DNA of 64,000 bases from Oleiagrimonas sp963817755 (GTDB lineage Bacteria; Pseudomonadota; Gammaproteobacteria; Xanthomonadales; Rhodanobacteraceae), in NCBI GenBank assembly GCA_963817755.1, contig CAWFPB010000001.1:248001-312000 (forward strand). Reading direction: 5' to 3'. Positions 57,505 through 64,000 of this stretch are shown piece by piece; position 1 is the stretch's first letter, and each line of letters begins with the position of its first letter. A program made the translations under genes and the position numbers. The notes under the pieces were generated by a model, which did not search any database, was not told where the DNA came from, and saw nothing but the letters and a program-made list of their open reading frames with translations.

Positions 57505-58974
57505 TCACCGCATGCCGTCGTCGCGATCGCGCGCGGCGTCCACGGTCAGCGCGGCCAGGCGCTTGAGGCGCGTGCCGCCGGTGTCGTCCAGCCAGGCCTT
57601 CAGTCGCGCCTCGGCGGCAGCGGGGTCCAGCGCATGGCGCTCGGCCAGGCTGGCCGACAGGGCATGGCCCAGGCTGTCGAAGATCAGCGCGTAGGCGAAG
57701 GCATGCAGCACGCCGCCGCCCAGCGTTCCCAGGCCAGGGAACGCCTTGAGCGCGTTGCCGGCGACGGCCAGCACCAGCGAGGTGCGGGTGCGCACGGTCA
57801 TGCGTGCTCGGCGCAGGAAATCCTCCAGCTGCATGTCGCCAATCGGTACCTCGTGGATGCGGCCCAGCTCGCGTACCAGAGCCGTGGCCAGCGCGCCCTG
57901 GATGATCAGGTCGCTGCCCGGTGCCACTGCAGCCATGGCGCCCACCACGGCACGGCGCGCGTACTTTCGTACCACGGCCTCGGCCTGTTCGCGGCGCAAG
58001 GCGCTCTCGGCCTCGCGGGTACCGGCATCGACCTTTGCCAGCACCGCACGTGCGCGCGCCGGCTCCAGTTCGCGTCCGGTACGGAACAGCAGCTGCTGCA
58101 GTGCCTGGCGCAACGTTTCGATGTCGGGCGCGCGTCGGCGCTCGACCTGCTCGCGGGTGCCATCGGCAAGGCGGCGCTCGAATCGCTCCGTGCCGCCGGC
58201 GGCCATGGCCACCACGGCAGCGGCCTCGGGGACGCGATGGCGCAGCGAGGCCAGCACCGCGTCGCGCTCGTCGGCGGACAGGCGGTCGCTCTTGTTCAGC
58301 ACCACCAGCAGCGGCTTGCCGAATCCGGCCAGCCATGCCAGTTCCTCGCCCTGGCGTCGGTTGAGGTCGCCCTCGGTCAGGTACACCACCACGTGCGCGC
58401 GCAGGGCCTCGTCGCGCGCCGCGGCCTCGCGTGCTTCGCCGCCGCCTTCGCGGGTACCGGGTACGTCGGCCACGGTCAGCGCCAGGCCATCCGCAAGTTC
58501 CAGGTCGACGTGCCGCACGCGGCGGGTGGTGCCGCCGCGTACGTCGGTATCCAGCCGGGCATCCGGCGCCAGTGCTGCGATCAGGCTCGATTTTCCCGCC
58601 GAAATCTCGCCGAACACGGCCACGTAGCGGCGGTTGCTGGCTGCGCGCGCATCCAGTTCGCGCAGCTCCGCGCGCAGGGAGGCGGTGGCTGCGCCGTCCG
58701 CCTGCAAACGGTCCAGGCGGGCGTCGAGCCGGTCGCGGCTGGGCGCTTCCTCGATGCGGGGCTTGCGTCGTCGCGGACGCAGCAGTGTCCAGGCCACCAG
58801 CGCACCGGCCACGGCGAACAGGGCCAGTACGGTGCCCAGGGTCCACTGCAGCCAGGCCGGCAGCGCCAGGAAGCGCTGTGCCAGGGCCAGCGCGCGCTCG
58901 GCCGCGGCCAGCAGCAACCACAGGAGGGCGGCGCTGGCCAGTGCGGCCAGCAGCAGGCGAAAGCGTCGGTTCAT
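57505..58974 (-). CDS. Membrane-anchored dynamin/Era-like GTPase
   Basis: 489 residues. Two N-terminal membrane helices (LLLAALASAALLWLLLAAA and WLQWTLGTVLALFAVAGALV) followed by basic RPRRRK. G domain: G1 GEISAGKSSLIAA, G3 VADVPGTREGG, G4 NKSDRLSADE. After it come helical segments REAESALRREQAEAVVRKYA and a DUF697-like apolar region (VVGAMAAVAPGSDLIIQGAL). First gene of the set GTPase-YceI-b561-YceI-GTPase on the minus strand, divergent from the hybrid kinase. Paired GTPases recall bacterial dynamin-like heteromers, by analogy only. Confidence 0.85.
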   Translation of the reverse strand: MNRRFRLLLAALASAALLWLLLAAAERALALAQRFLALPAWLQWTLGTVLALFAVAGALVAWTLLRPRRRKPRIEEAPSRDRLDARLDRLQADGAATASLRAELRELDARAASNRRYVAVFGEISAGKSSLIAALAPDARLDTDVRGGTTRRVRHVDLELADGLALTVADVPGTREGGGEAREAAARDEALRAHVVVYLTEGDLNRRQGEELAWLAGFGKPLLVVLNKSDRLSADERDAVLASLRHRVPEAAAVVAMAAGGTERFERRLADGTREQVERRRAPDIETLRQALQQLLFRTGRELEPARARAVLAKVDAGTREAESALRREQAEAVVRKYARRAVVGAMAAVAPGSDLIIQGALATALVRELGRIHEVPIGDMQLEDFLRRARMTVRTRTSLVLAVAGNALKAFPGLGTLGGGVLHAFAYALIFDSLGHALSASLAERHALDPAAAEARLKAWLDDTGGTRLKRLAALTVDAARDRDDGMR

Positions 58975-59104
58975 GGCTGCATGGTTGGCAATTGCCGACG
59001 CGCGCGCAAGTGCGTGCCGGCACGGCCCGCGCATTGATCGGTTGCAACCGCTATCATCGGTTTTCCCGGTGCGGGGGGCGCCCGGGGATCCATGTCGATG
59101 GGGA

Positions 59105-62100
59105 ATGGCCTTGCTTCGAGCCGTATTGCCGAGTCTGATCCTGGCGCTGGGGAGCGTCCTGGCTGCTCCGTTGACGGCGGCACCCAAGGATGCTGCCGCG
59201 CCGGCGGCGCCGATGCCGACACCGCAGTTCCGGCACTACGAGGTCTCCAACGGATTGCCCAGCAGCGACGTCTACAATGTCGTGCAGGACGCCAGGGGCC
59301 TGCTCTGGATGGGCACCAAGAACGGCCTGGTGCACTTCGATGGCGTGCATTTCAAGGTCTACCGGCACGAGCCGCGCAATCGGCGATCCCTTTCCGGCAA
59401 CGACATTTCCGCGGTGATGATCGACCATCGGCACCGGTTGTGGGTCGGTGGATCCAGCACCGGGCTGAACCTGTTTCGCCCCGCGACCGGTGATTTCCGT
59501 ACCTGGCGCCACATCACCGGGGACCCGGACAGCATCGCCAGCAACGACATCATGACCCTCGCCGCCGGCACCGATGGTTCGATCTGGATCGGCCTGATGG
59601 GACGCGGCCTGGACCGCATGCTCCCGGATGGCCGGTTTCGCCATTACCGGACGCAGAAGGGGCATCCCGACAGTCTGTCCTCGGGCATCGTCACGTCCGT
59701 GCGTGTGTTCAAGGACGGGTCGCTGCTGGTCGGCGGATTCGGTGGCCTGGACCGCATGTCGGCCGACGGCACGATCCGGCATGTCCGCTTCCAGGGCCTG
59801 AAGAACCCGCCTCGCGTTTGGGGCATCAACGGCAAGCCGGGCCATATCCGCGTGGCGACGGCCGCGGGCCTGTATCGCCTGGGCGCCGACGACGTGGCCC
59901 GACGCATGCTGGCCGGGGTGATCCCCGCGGACCTGACCGTGACGTCCGCCCGTGGGCCGGATGGCAGCCTGTGGGTTGGTGGACTGGATGGCCTGTACTG
60001 GATCGGCCCGCATGGCCGGCATCGACATTTTGCGCCGCACATGCAGGCCAGCGACGGCGTCCCCGGCACCCTGATCTGGAGCCTGACCTTCGACGAGGAA
60101 GGCGGGTTGTGGGTGACCACGAGGGACGGTGGCGTGGCCTATCTCTGCCCGATGTGGAAGCAGTTCATCGTGTTCCGGCGTCATCCCGGCGATCCGAACA
60201 GCGTCGACATCGATCGTGTCAGTTCGATCCTCGCCGACGGTCCGGATCTCCTGGTGGGTGGCGACCACGGGACCCTCGATCGCGTGAATCCGGCCACCGA
60301 CGCGGTCACGCACATGCACCTGGGGCGGAAGATGGGCTCGGTGATGGCGCTGGCCCACGCGGGCCACGGCGGCTTGTGGATCGGTCGCACCAAGGGCGTA
60401 CAGCTGAAAGTGCACGGGCACGTGCGCAAGGTGGGCGGGCGGATGTTCCCGGGGGGCGTCAACCGCATCGTGTCCGATGCCCGGGGCGATGCCTACGCCA
60501 CCATTCCCACGGGTGGTGTGTATCGCATCGACCGTTCCAGCCTTCACGTCACCAAGATGAAGTTCCGCGACGACAACCCGCGCGCCGGCGACGTCAATGC
60601 GATCGCCATGCACGACGGCCATCTTTGGGTTGCAAGCATGGGCGGTCTGTATCGACAGCAGGGCCACGGCAATACCCTGGTACCGGTATCCGGTGTGGTC
60701 GACGGACGGGTGATTTCCTTCGCCTTCGACAGTGACGGCATCTGGCTGGCGCGCACGGACAGCCTCGATCACTATCATTTCTACGGCTTGCAGGGTTCGC
60801 GCGACCGCATGATCGGCACCGATGAAGGCTGGCCGGAGGTCGATGTCGTGTCCATGTCCAGCGATCACGAGGGCCGGGTGTGGCTGACCACCCGCACGGG
60901 CCTGTGGCGATTCGACCCGAAGCAGGACTCGTTTCGCTCCTACGGAGCCGACGACGGCCTGCCCAGCCCCGAATTTTCCGTGGACGCGGTGGCCAGGCTG
61001 CCCGATGGCACCGAGTACACCGGGACCATGCACGGGGTGGTGGGCTGGAACCCGGCCAGGGTCCACGACCATTCGAGTTCGCCCCGACTCCAGCTCAAGA
61101 GCGTGACGGTCAACCGCAAGGGCGTCACGCATGCCCTGCCGGCCGACGGAAGCCCGTTGCATCTGCGCTGGAATGACCGCGAGTTGCGCGTCACCGCACA
61201 GGCGGTGTCCTATCTCGACCCGGCACGCAACCACTATCGTTTCCGTCTGGACGGCTTGGATTCGGGCTGGATCAATACCGGCACTCGCGGCGAGCGCGAC
61301 TTCACCACGCTGGCGCACGGAAACTACCGCCTGCACGTGGAGGCGGCCGGGCCCAACGGCGCCTGGACCCTGCTCAAGCCGTTGCTGATCCACGTCTCGC
61401 GTCCGCCCTGGATGACCTGGTGGGCCTGGGCCACCTATGTACTGTTGGCCATGTCCATGATCCTCATGGCCGCGATGCTGGCCCGTCGCCGCATCGAGCA
61501 GCGACACCGCATGCAGATGGCCGAACGCGAGCGGACCCTGGCCGAACAGGCCAGCGCAGCCAAGACGAGTTTCCTGGCGACCCTGGGCCACGAGATCCGC
61601 ACGCCCATGACCGGCGTGCTCGGCATGTCCGAGCTGCTGTTGCGATCGAGCCTGGAGCCGCGCCAGCGCGAATACGCCGAGGCCATCCACCGTTCCGGCA
61701 CCCTCTTGCTTCGACTGGTCAACGAGGCCCTGGACATGGCACGCATCGAGGCCGGTCGCCTGGAACTGGACACCGACCCCTTCGATCCGCGCGAGGCCGT
61801 GCGCGACGTGGTGCAATTGCAGAGTGGCGTGGCCCAGGTCAAGGGCCTGACGCTTGCATCGCACATTGCCGAAGACGTGCCGCGGCAGGTCCTGGGCGAC
61901 GCACTGAGGGTCAAGCAGATCCTGCTGAACCTGGTGAACAACGCACTGAAGTTCACTTCGGCCGGTAGCGTCACGGTGGGCCTGGAGTGGATGCACGATG
62001 GCCTGTGCTTCAGCGTGGTCGACACCGGTTCCGGTGTGCCCGAACAGAGCCGCGGACGCCTGTTCCAGCGCTATGAGCAGGCCGACAGTCCGCAGCGCAG

Positions 62101-62638
62101 GTCGGGTAGCGGCCTGGGGCTGGCCATCTGTCGCGAGCTGTCCACCCTGATGGGCGGGTATTGCGAACTGGCCGGAACCGGCGCCGAAGGCAGCACGTTC
62201 CGGGTCTGGTTGCCGCTCGAAGTGGTCGAGGAGGTTCCCGTGGCCGCCGAGCAGGACGAGGTATCCACGGTTTCCTGGGATCTGCTCCTGGTCGAGGACG
62301 ACATGGTGGTCGCCGAGGTGATCCGCGGCTTGCTCGAGAGCCAGGGGCACCGAGTGCGGCATGCAGTCCAGGGGCTGGCGGGCCTGTCCGAGGTCGAGAG
62401 CGGCGGGTTCGACGCGGTGCTGCTGGACCTGGACCTGCCGGGTCTGGACGGCTTCGAACTGGCGCGCATGCTGCGTAAGCGCGGCGTGCGGATCCCGATC
62501 ATCGCCATCACCGCCCGTTCCGGCGCCGATGACGAGGCGCGCTCGCACGAGGCGGGCATGGATGGGTTCCTTCGCAAGCCGCTCAGCGGTGAGCAGCTGC
62601 GGGCCAAGCTCACGGAATTGATCCACGAGCGCGACTGA
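59105..62638 (+). CDS. Hybrid two-component sensor with two-component propeller
   Basis: 1177 residues. Export signal, then a seven-bladed-type two-component propeller (Reg_prop repeats such as LLWMGTKNGLVHF, LWVGGSSTGLNLF, IWIGLMGRGLDRM, RVWLTTRTGLWRF) over about residues 40-650. A Y_Y_Y domain (HYRFRLDGLDSGWINTG) and a membrane helix at about 768-790 follow. Cytoplasmic part: HisKA with H829 in TLGHEIRTPM, HATPase_c (NNALKFTSAGS, DTGSGVPEQSRGRLFQRYEQ) and a C-terminal receiver with D1108 (LLDLDLPGLDG) and K1158. No DNA-binding domain follows, so phosphate must pass elsewhere. Propeller hybrids of this type typically sense carbohydrates; ligand unknown. Confidence 0.93.
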   Translation: MALLRAVLPSLILALGSVLAAPLTAAPKDAAAPAAPMPTPQFRHYEVSNGLPSSDVYNVVQDARGLLWMGTKNGLVHFDGVHFKVYRHEPRNRRSLSGNDISAVMIDHRHRLWVGGSSTGLNLFRPATGDFRTWRHITGDPDSIASNDIMTLAAGTDGSIWIGLMGRGLDRMLPDGRFRHYRTQKGHPDSLSSGIVTSVRVFKDGSLLVGGFGGLDRMSADGTIRHVRFQGLKNPPRVWGINGKPGHIRVATAAGLYRLGADDVARRMLAGVIPADLTVTSARGPDGSLWVGGLDGLYWIGPHGRHRHFAPHMQASDGVPGTLIWSLTFDEEGGLWVTTRDGGVAYLCPMWKQFIVFRRHPGDPNSVDIDRVSSILADGPDLLVGGDHGTLDRVNPATDAVTHMHLGRKMGSVMALAHAGHGGLWIGRTKGVQLKVHGHVRKVGGRMFPGGVNRIVSDARGDAYATIPTGGVYRIDRSSLHVTKMKFRDDNPRAGDVNAIAMHDGHLWVASMGGLYRQQGHGNTLVPVSGVVDGRVISFAFDSDGIWLARTDSLDHYHFYGLQGSRDRMIGTDEGWPEVDVVSMSSDHEGRVWLTTRTGLWRFDPKQDSFRSYGADDGLPSPEFSVDAVARLPDGTEYTGTMHGVVGWNPARVHDHSSSPRLQLKSVTVNRKGVTHALPADGSPLHLRWNDRELRVTAQAVSYLDPARNHYRFRLDGLDSGWINTGTRGERDFTTLAHGNYRLHVEAAGPNGAWTLLKPLLIHVSRPPWMTWWAWATYVLLAMSMILMAAMLARRRIEQRHRMQMAERERTLAEQASAAKTSFLATLGHEIRTPMTGVLGMSELLLRSSLEPRQREYAEAIHRSGTLLLRLVNEALDMARIEAGRLELDTDPFDPREAVRDVVQLQSGVAQVKGLTLASHIAEDVPRQVLGDALRVKQILLNLVNNALKFTSAGSVTVGLEWMHDGLCFSVVDTGSGVPEQSRGRLFQRYEQADSPQRRSGSGLGLAICRELSTLMGGYCELAGTGAEGSTFRVWLPLEVVEEVPVAAEQDEVSTVSWDLLLVEDDMVVAEVIRGLLESQGHRVRHAVQGLAGLSEVESGGFDAVLLDLDLPGLDGFELARMLRKRGVRIPIIAITARSGADDEARSHEAGMDGFLRKPLSGEQLRAKLTELIHERD

Positions 62639-62662
62639 GTCGTGCCGGCCCCGGCGGCCGGC

Positions 62663-63085
62663 CTACATGTCGTGCTTGTGCAGCTCGAAACCGCGTTGCT
62701 GGTACTCGCGCCAACGCGTGCGCGAACCCTCGCGTGCGTCCGGTTCGGCGGGCACCACCTCCAGCACGCGCTGGTAGCGGCCCGGGGCCACCGTGTCGCG
62801 CAGGTTGATCACCAGCGGACGGTCCGTGGTCTCCTGTCCCGGCGGCACGATCAGCACGGCGATGGCGTCATCGTCCTCGTCGCCGGCCAGCTGGTGCGGG
62901 ATGAAGGCATCCTCGTCGAACTCCCACAGCGCGCCGTCCAGGGCCTCGGCCTGGCCGAAGTCACGCGCCAGGATCAGGGTCGGCTGTTGCGCCGAATAGG
63001 CATGCTGGACCAGCTTGCACACCAGCAGCAGCGGGTTCTCGCGAAATTGCGGCTTGTCGATCAGGTAGAAGTCGGCGCGCGGCAT
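62663..63085 (-). CDS. holC: DNA polymerase III subunit chi
   Basis: 140 residues from the start at 63085 (a longer frame to 63154 runs through a repeat-like spacer). PRADFYLIDKPQFRENPLLL, VCKLVQHAYSAQQPTLILAR and ALDGALWEFDEDAFIPHQLA are characteristic of HolC, which links the clamp loader to SSB. It lies downstream of pepA on the same strand; the usual next gene valS is not present, since the convergent sensor gene ends 24 bp away. Confidence 0.92.
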   Translation of the reverse strand: MPRADFYLIDKPQFRENPLLLVCKLVQHAYSAQQPTLILARDFGQAEALDGALWEFDEDAFIPHQLAGDEDDDAIAVLIVPPGQETTDRPLVINLRDTVAPGRYQRVLEVVPAEPDAREGSRTRWREYQQRGFELHKHDM

Positions 63086-63089
63086 GGGA

Positions 63090-63130
63090 TGGCAAGGGAC
63101 AAGGTATGAGGGACGAGGGACGAGGATAGC
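63090..63130. repeat. Short direct repeats between holC and pepA
   Basis: Tandem-like units GGGACAAGG, GAGGGACGA and GGGACGAGG lie upstream of the holC start. Related GAGGGACGA occurs near 54253, so this may be a member of a dispersed intergenic repeat. Confidence 0.45.
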
Positions 63131-63163
63131 AAGCACCCCGTGCCGGGCGGGCACGGGGCGCTT
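63131..63163. terminator. GC-rich hairpin after pepA
   Basis: AAGCACCCCGTGC ... GCACGGGGCGCTT forms a long stem between the pepA stop and holC. No clear T run follows on either strand, so it may instead be an mRNA-stabilising structure. Confidence 0.4.
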
Positions 63164-63175
63164 GCAGTTACCCAG

Positions 63176-64000
63176 TCAGCAGCGATCGATCAGCCACTGG
63201 GCGAGCAGCGACACCGGGCGGCCGCTGGCCAGGCCCTTGCGGCCCGACACCCAGGCGGTGCCGGCGATGTCCAGGTGCGCCCAGCGTTGGCCCTCGGTGA
63301 AGCGCGACAGGAAGCAGCCGGCGGTGATGGCGCCGGCGGGCCGGCCGCCGATGTTGGCGAAGTCGCCGAACGCCGATTCCAGCATCTTCTGGTAGTCGTC
63401 CCACAGCGGCAGGCGCCAGGCGCGGTCGAGGGTGTTATCGCCGGCGGCCAGCAGTTCCTCGGCCAGGTCGTCGTGTTTGCTCATCAGGCCGGTGGCGTGC
63501 GCGCCCAGGGCGATCACGCAGGCGCCGGTCAGGGTCGCGGCATCGATGATGGCCTTGGGCTCGAAGCGCTGCGTGTAGGTCAGCGCGTCGCACAGGATCA
63601 GGCGGCCCTCGGCGTCGGTGTTGAGCACCTCGACGGTCTTGCCGGACATGGTGGTCAGCACGTCGCCGGGGCGATAGGCGTTGCCGTCGGTCATGTTCTC
63701 GACCGAGGGCACCACGCAGACCAGGTTCAACGGCAGCTTCATCTTCACCGCGGCCACGAAGGCGCCGAGCACGCCGGCCGCGCCGCACATGTCGAACTTC
63801 ATCTCCTCCATCGAGCCGGTCGGCTTGATGTTCATGCCGCCGGCATCGAAGGTGACGCCCTTGCCCACGAAGGCATAGGGCTTGTCGCCGTCGCTTCCGC
63901 CGTTCCACTTCAGCACGATCAGGCGCGGCGAGTTGGCCGAGCCGCGTGCCACGGCCAGCAGCGCGTGCATGCCCAGTGCCTGCATCTGCTCGTGCTCGAG
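63176..64000 (-). CDS. pepA: Leucyl aminopeptidase, C-terminal part; start outside window
   Basis: About 275 residues are inside; the frame stays open to base 64000 (reading LEHEQMQALGM). Dizinc M17 peptidase catalytic half: KPYAFVGKGVTFDAGGMNIK with the metal ligand Lys/Asp, SMEEMKFDMCGAAGVLG, EVLNTDAEGRLILCDALTYT (the signature NTDAEGRL), and GALAT-like IDAATLTGACVIALGAHATG. It cleaves N-terminal leucine and other residues; in E. coli it also acts as the XerH-type accessory protein PepA and as a carAB regulator. Followed by holC in the usual gammaproteobacterial order. Confidence 0.96.
   Translation of the reverse strand, partial: LEHEQMQALGMHALLAVARGSANSPRLIVLKWNGGSDGDKPYAFVGKGVTFDAGGMNIKPTGSMEEMKFDMCGAAGVLGAFVAAVKMKLPLNLVCVVPSVENMTDGNAYRPGDVLTTMSGKTVEVLNTDAEGRLILCDALTYTQRFEPKAIIDAATLTGACVIALGAHATGLMSKHDDLAEELLAAGDNTLDRAWRLPLWDDYQKMLESAFGDFANIGGRPAGAITAGCFLSRFTEGQRWAHLDIAGTAWVSGRKGLASGRPVSLLAQWLIDRC

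Noticed and set aside
59054..62626. 1190-residue open frame opposite the hybrid sensor gene
   Set aside because: It is antisense to a gene with well-matched domains, lacks any ribosome site and protein family features, and its composition (H, Q, G, A rich) is what the complement of high-GC third positions produces.

Overview
The window is high-GC, gene-dense chromosomal DNA from a gammaproteobacterium, most plausibly a Xanthomonadales (Rhodanobacteraceae-like) organism. This is inferred from the combination of LppC, YraN, RsmI, HolC, PepA, DusB, Uup and an NfeD/SPFH pair with an ADOP-type ABC permease next to a sigma-54 regulator and a sensor kinase. No rRNA, tRNA or CRISPR array was recognised.

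Layout. 1-5 kb: a heavily frameshifted ABC permease running off the left edge, then a sigma-54 response regulator (one frameshift) and its kinase. 5-10.5 kb: a secreted helical protein, the ABC-F ATPase Uup, a repetitive membrane protein, a methyltransferase and a glutaminyl-peptide cyclotransferase-like lipoprotein. 10.5-19.7 kb: a Calvin-Benson-Bassham locus, cbbR divergent from cbbF-P-T-A-L-S-X, encoding a red-type (form IC) RuBisCO with its activase CbbX. The cbbR/cbbF gap carries an AT-rich ladder of TNA half-sites that looks like the CbbR operator. 19.8-33.8 kb: housekeeping and accessory genes (hydrolase, SPFH/NfeD, aldo/keto reductase, SLT lipoprotein, GNAT, nitrilase, an unusual monoheme secreted protein, an AhpD-like protein, an SDR, an MFS carrier, a GH16 glucanase, a VOC protein).

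34.0-41.5 kb: three tandem paralogues of about 780 residues for secreted propeller/FG-GAP proteins. Copies 1 and 3 share a nearly identical 1.18-kb 3' half, and each of the three genes is broken by one or two indels. 41.8-49.6 kb: metK, an LprI-like secreted protein, a nucleoside transporter/PfkB kinase/dusB cluster, a uracil-DNA glycosylase and two tandem c-type cytochromes. 49.7-54.2 kb: a GlcD-like flavoprotein, yraN, lppC and divergent rsmI. 54.3-59.0 kb: an operon-like set GTPase-YceI-cytochrome b561-YceI-GTPase. 59.1-64 kb: a 1177-residue hybrid two-component sensor, holC and partial pepA.

How it fits together. The cbb genes supply CO2 fixation; a GlcD-like glycolate/lactate oxidase elsewhere in the window could serve glycolate salvage. 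Three FNR/DNR-type palindromes (TTGAY-N4-GTCAA) precede the AhpD-like gene, the SDR and the tandem cytochromes, each with spacing that fits a class II activated promoter, suggesting a shared oxygen/NO-responsive regulon. Frame-breaking indels are confined to 0-2.4 kb and 33.2-40.4 kb; the rest of the window is clean. They may be local assembly errors, decay or (at one poly-G tract) phase variation.
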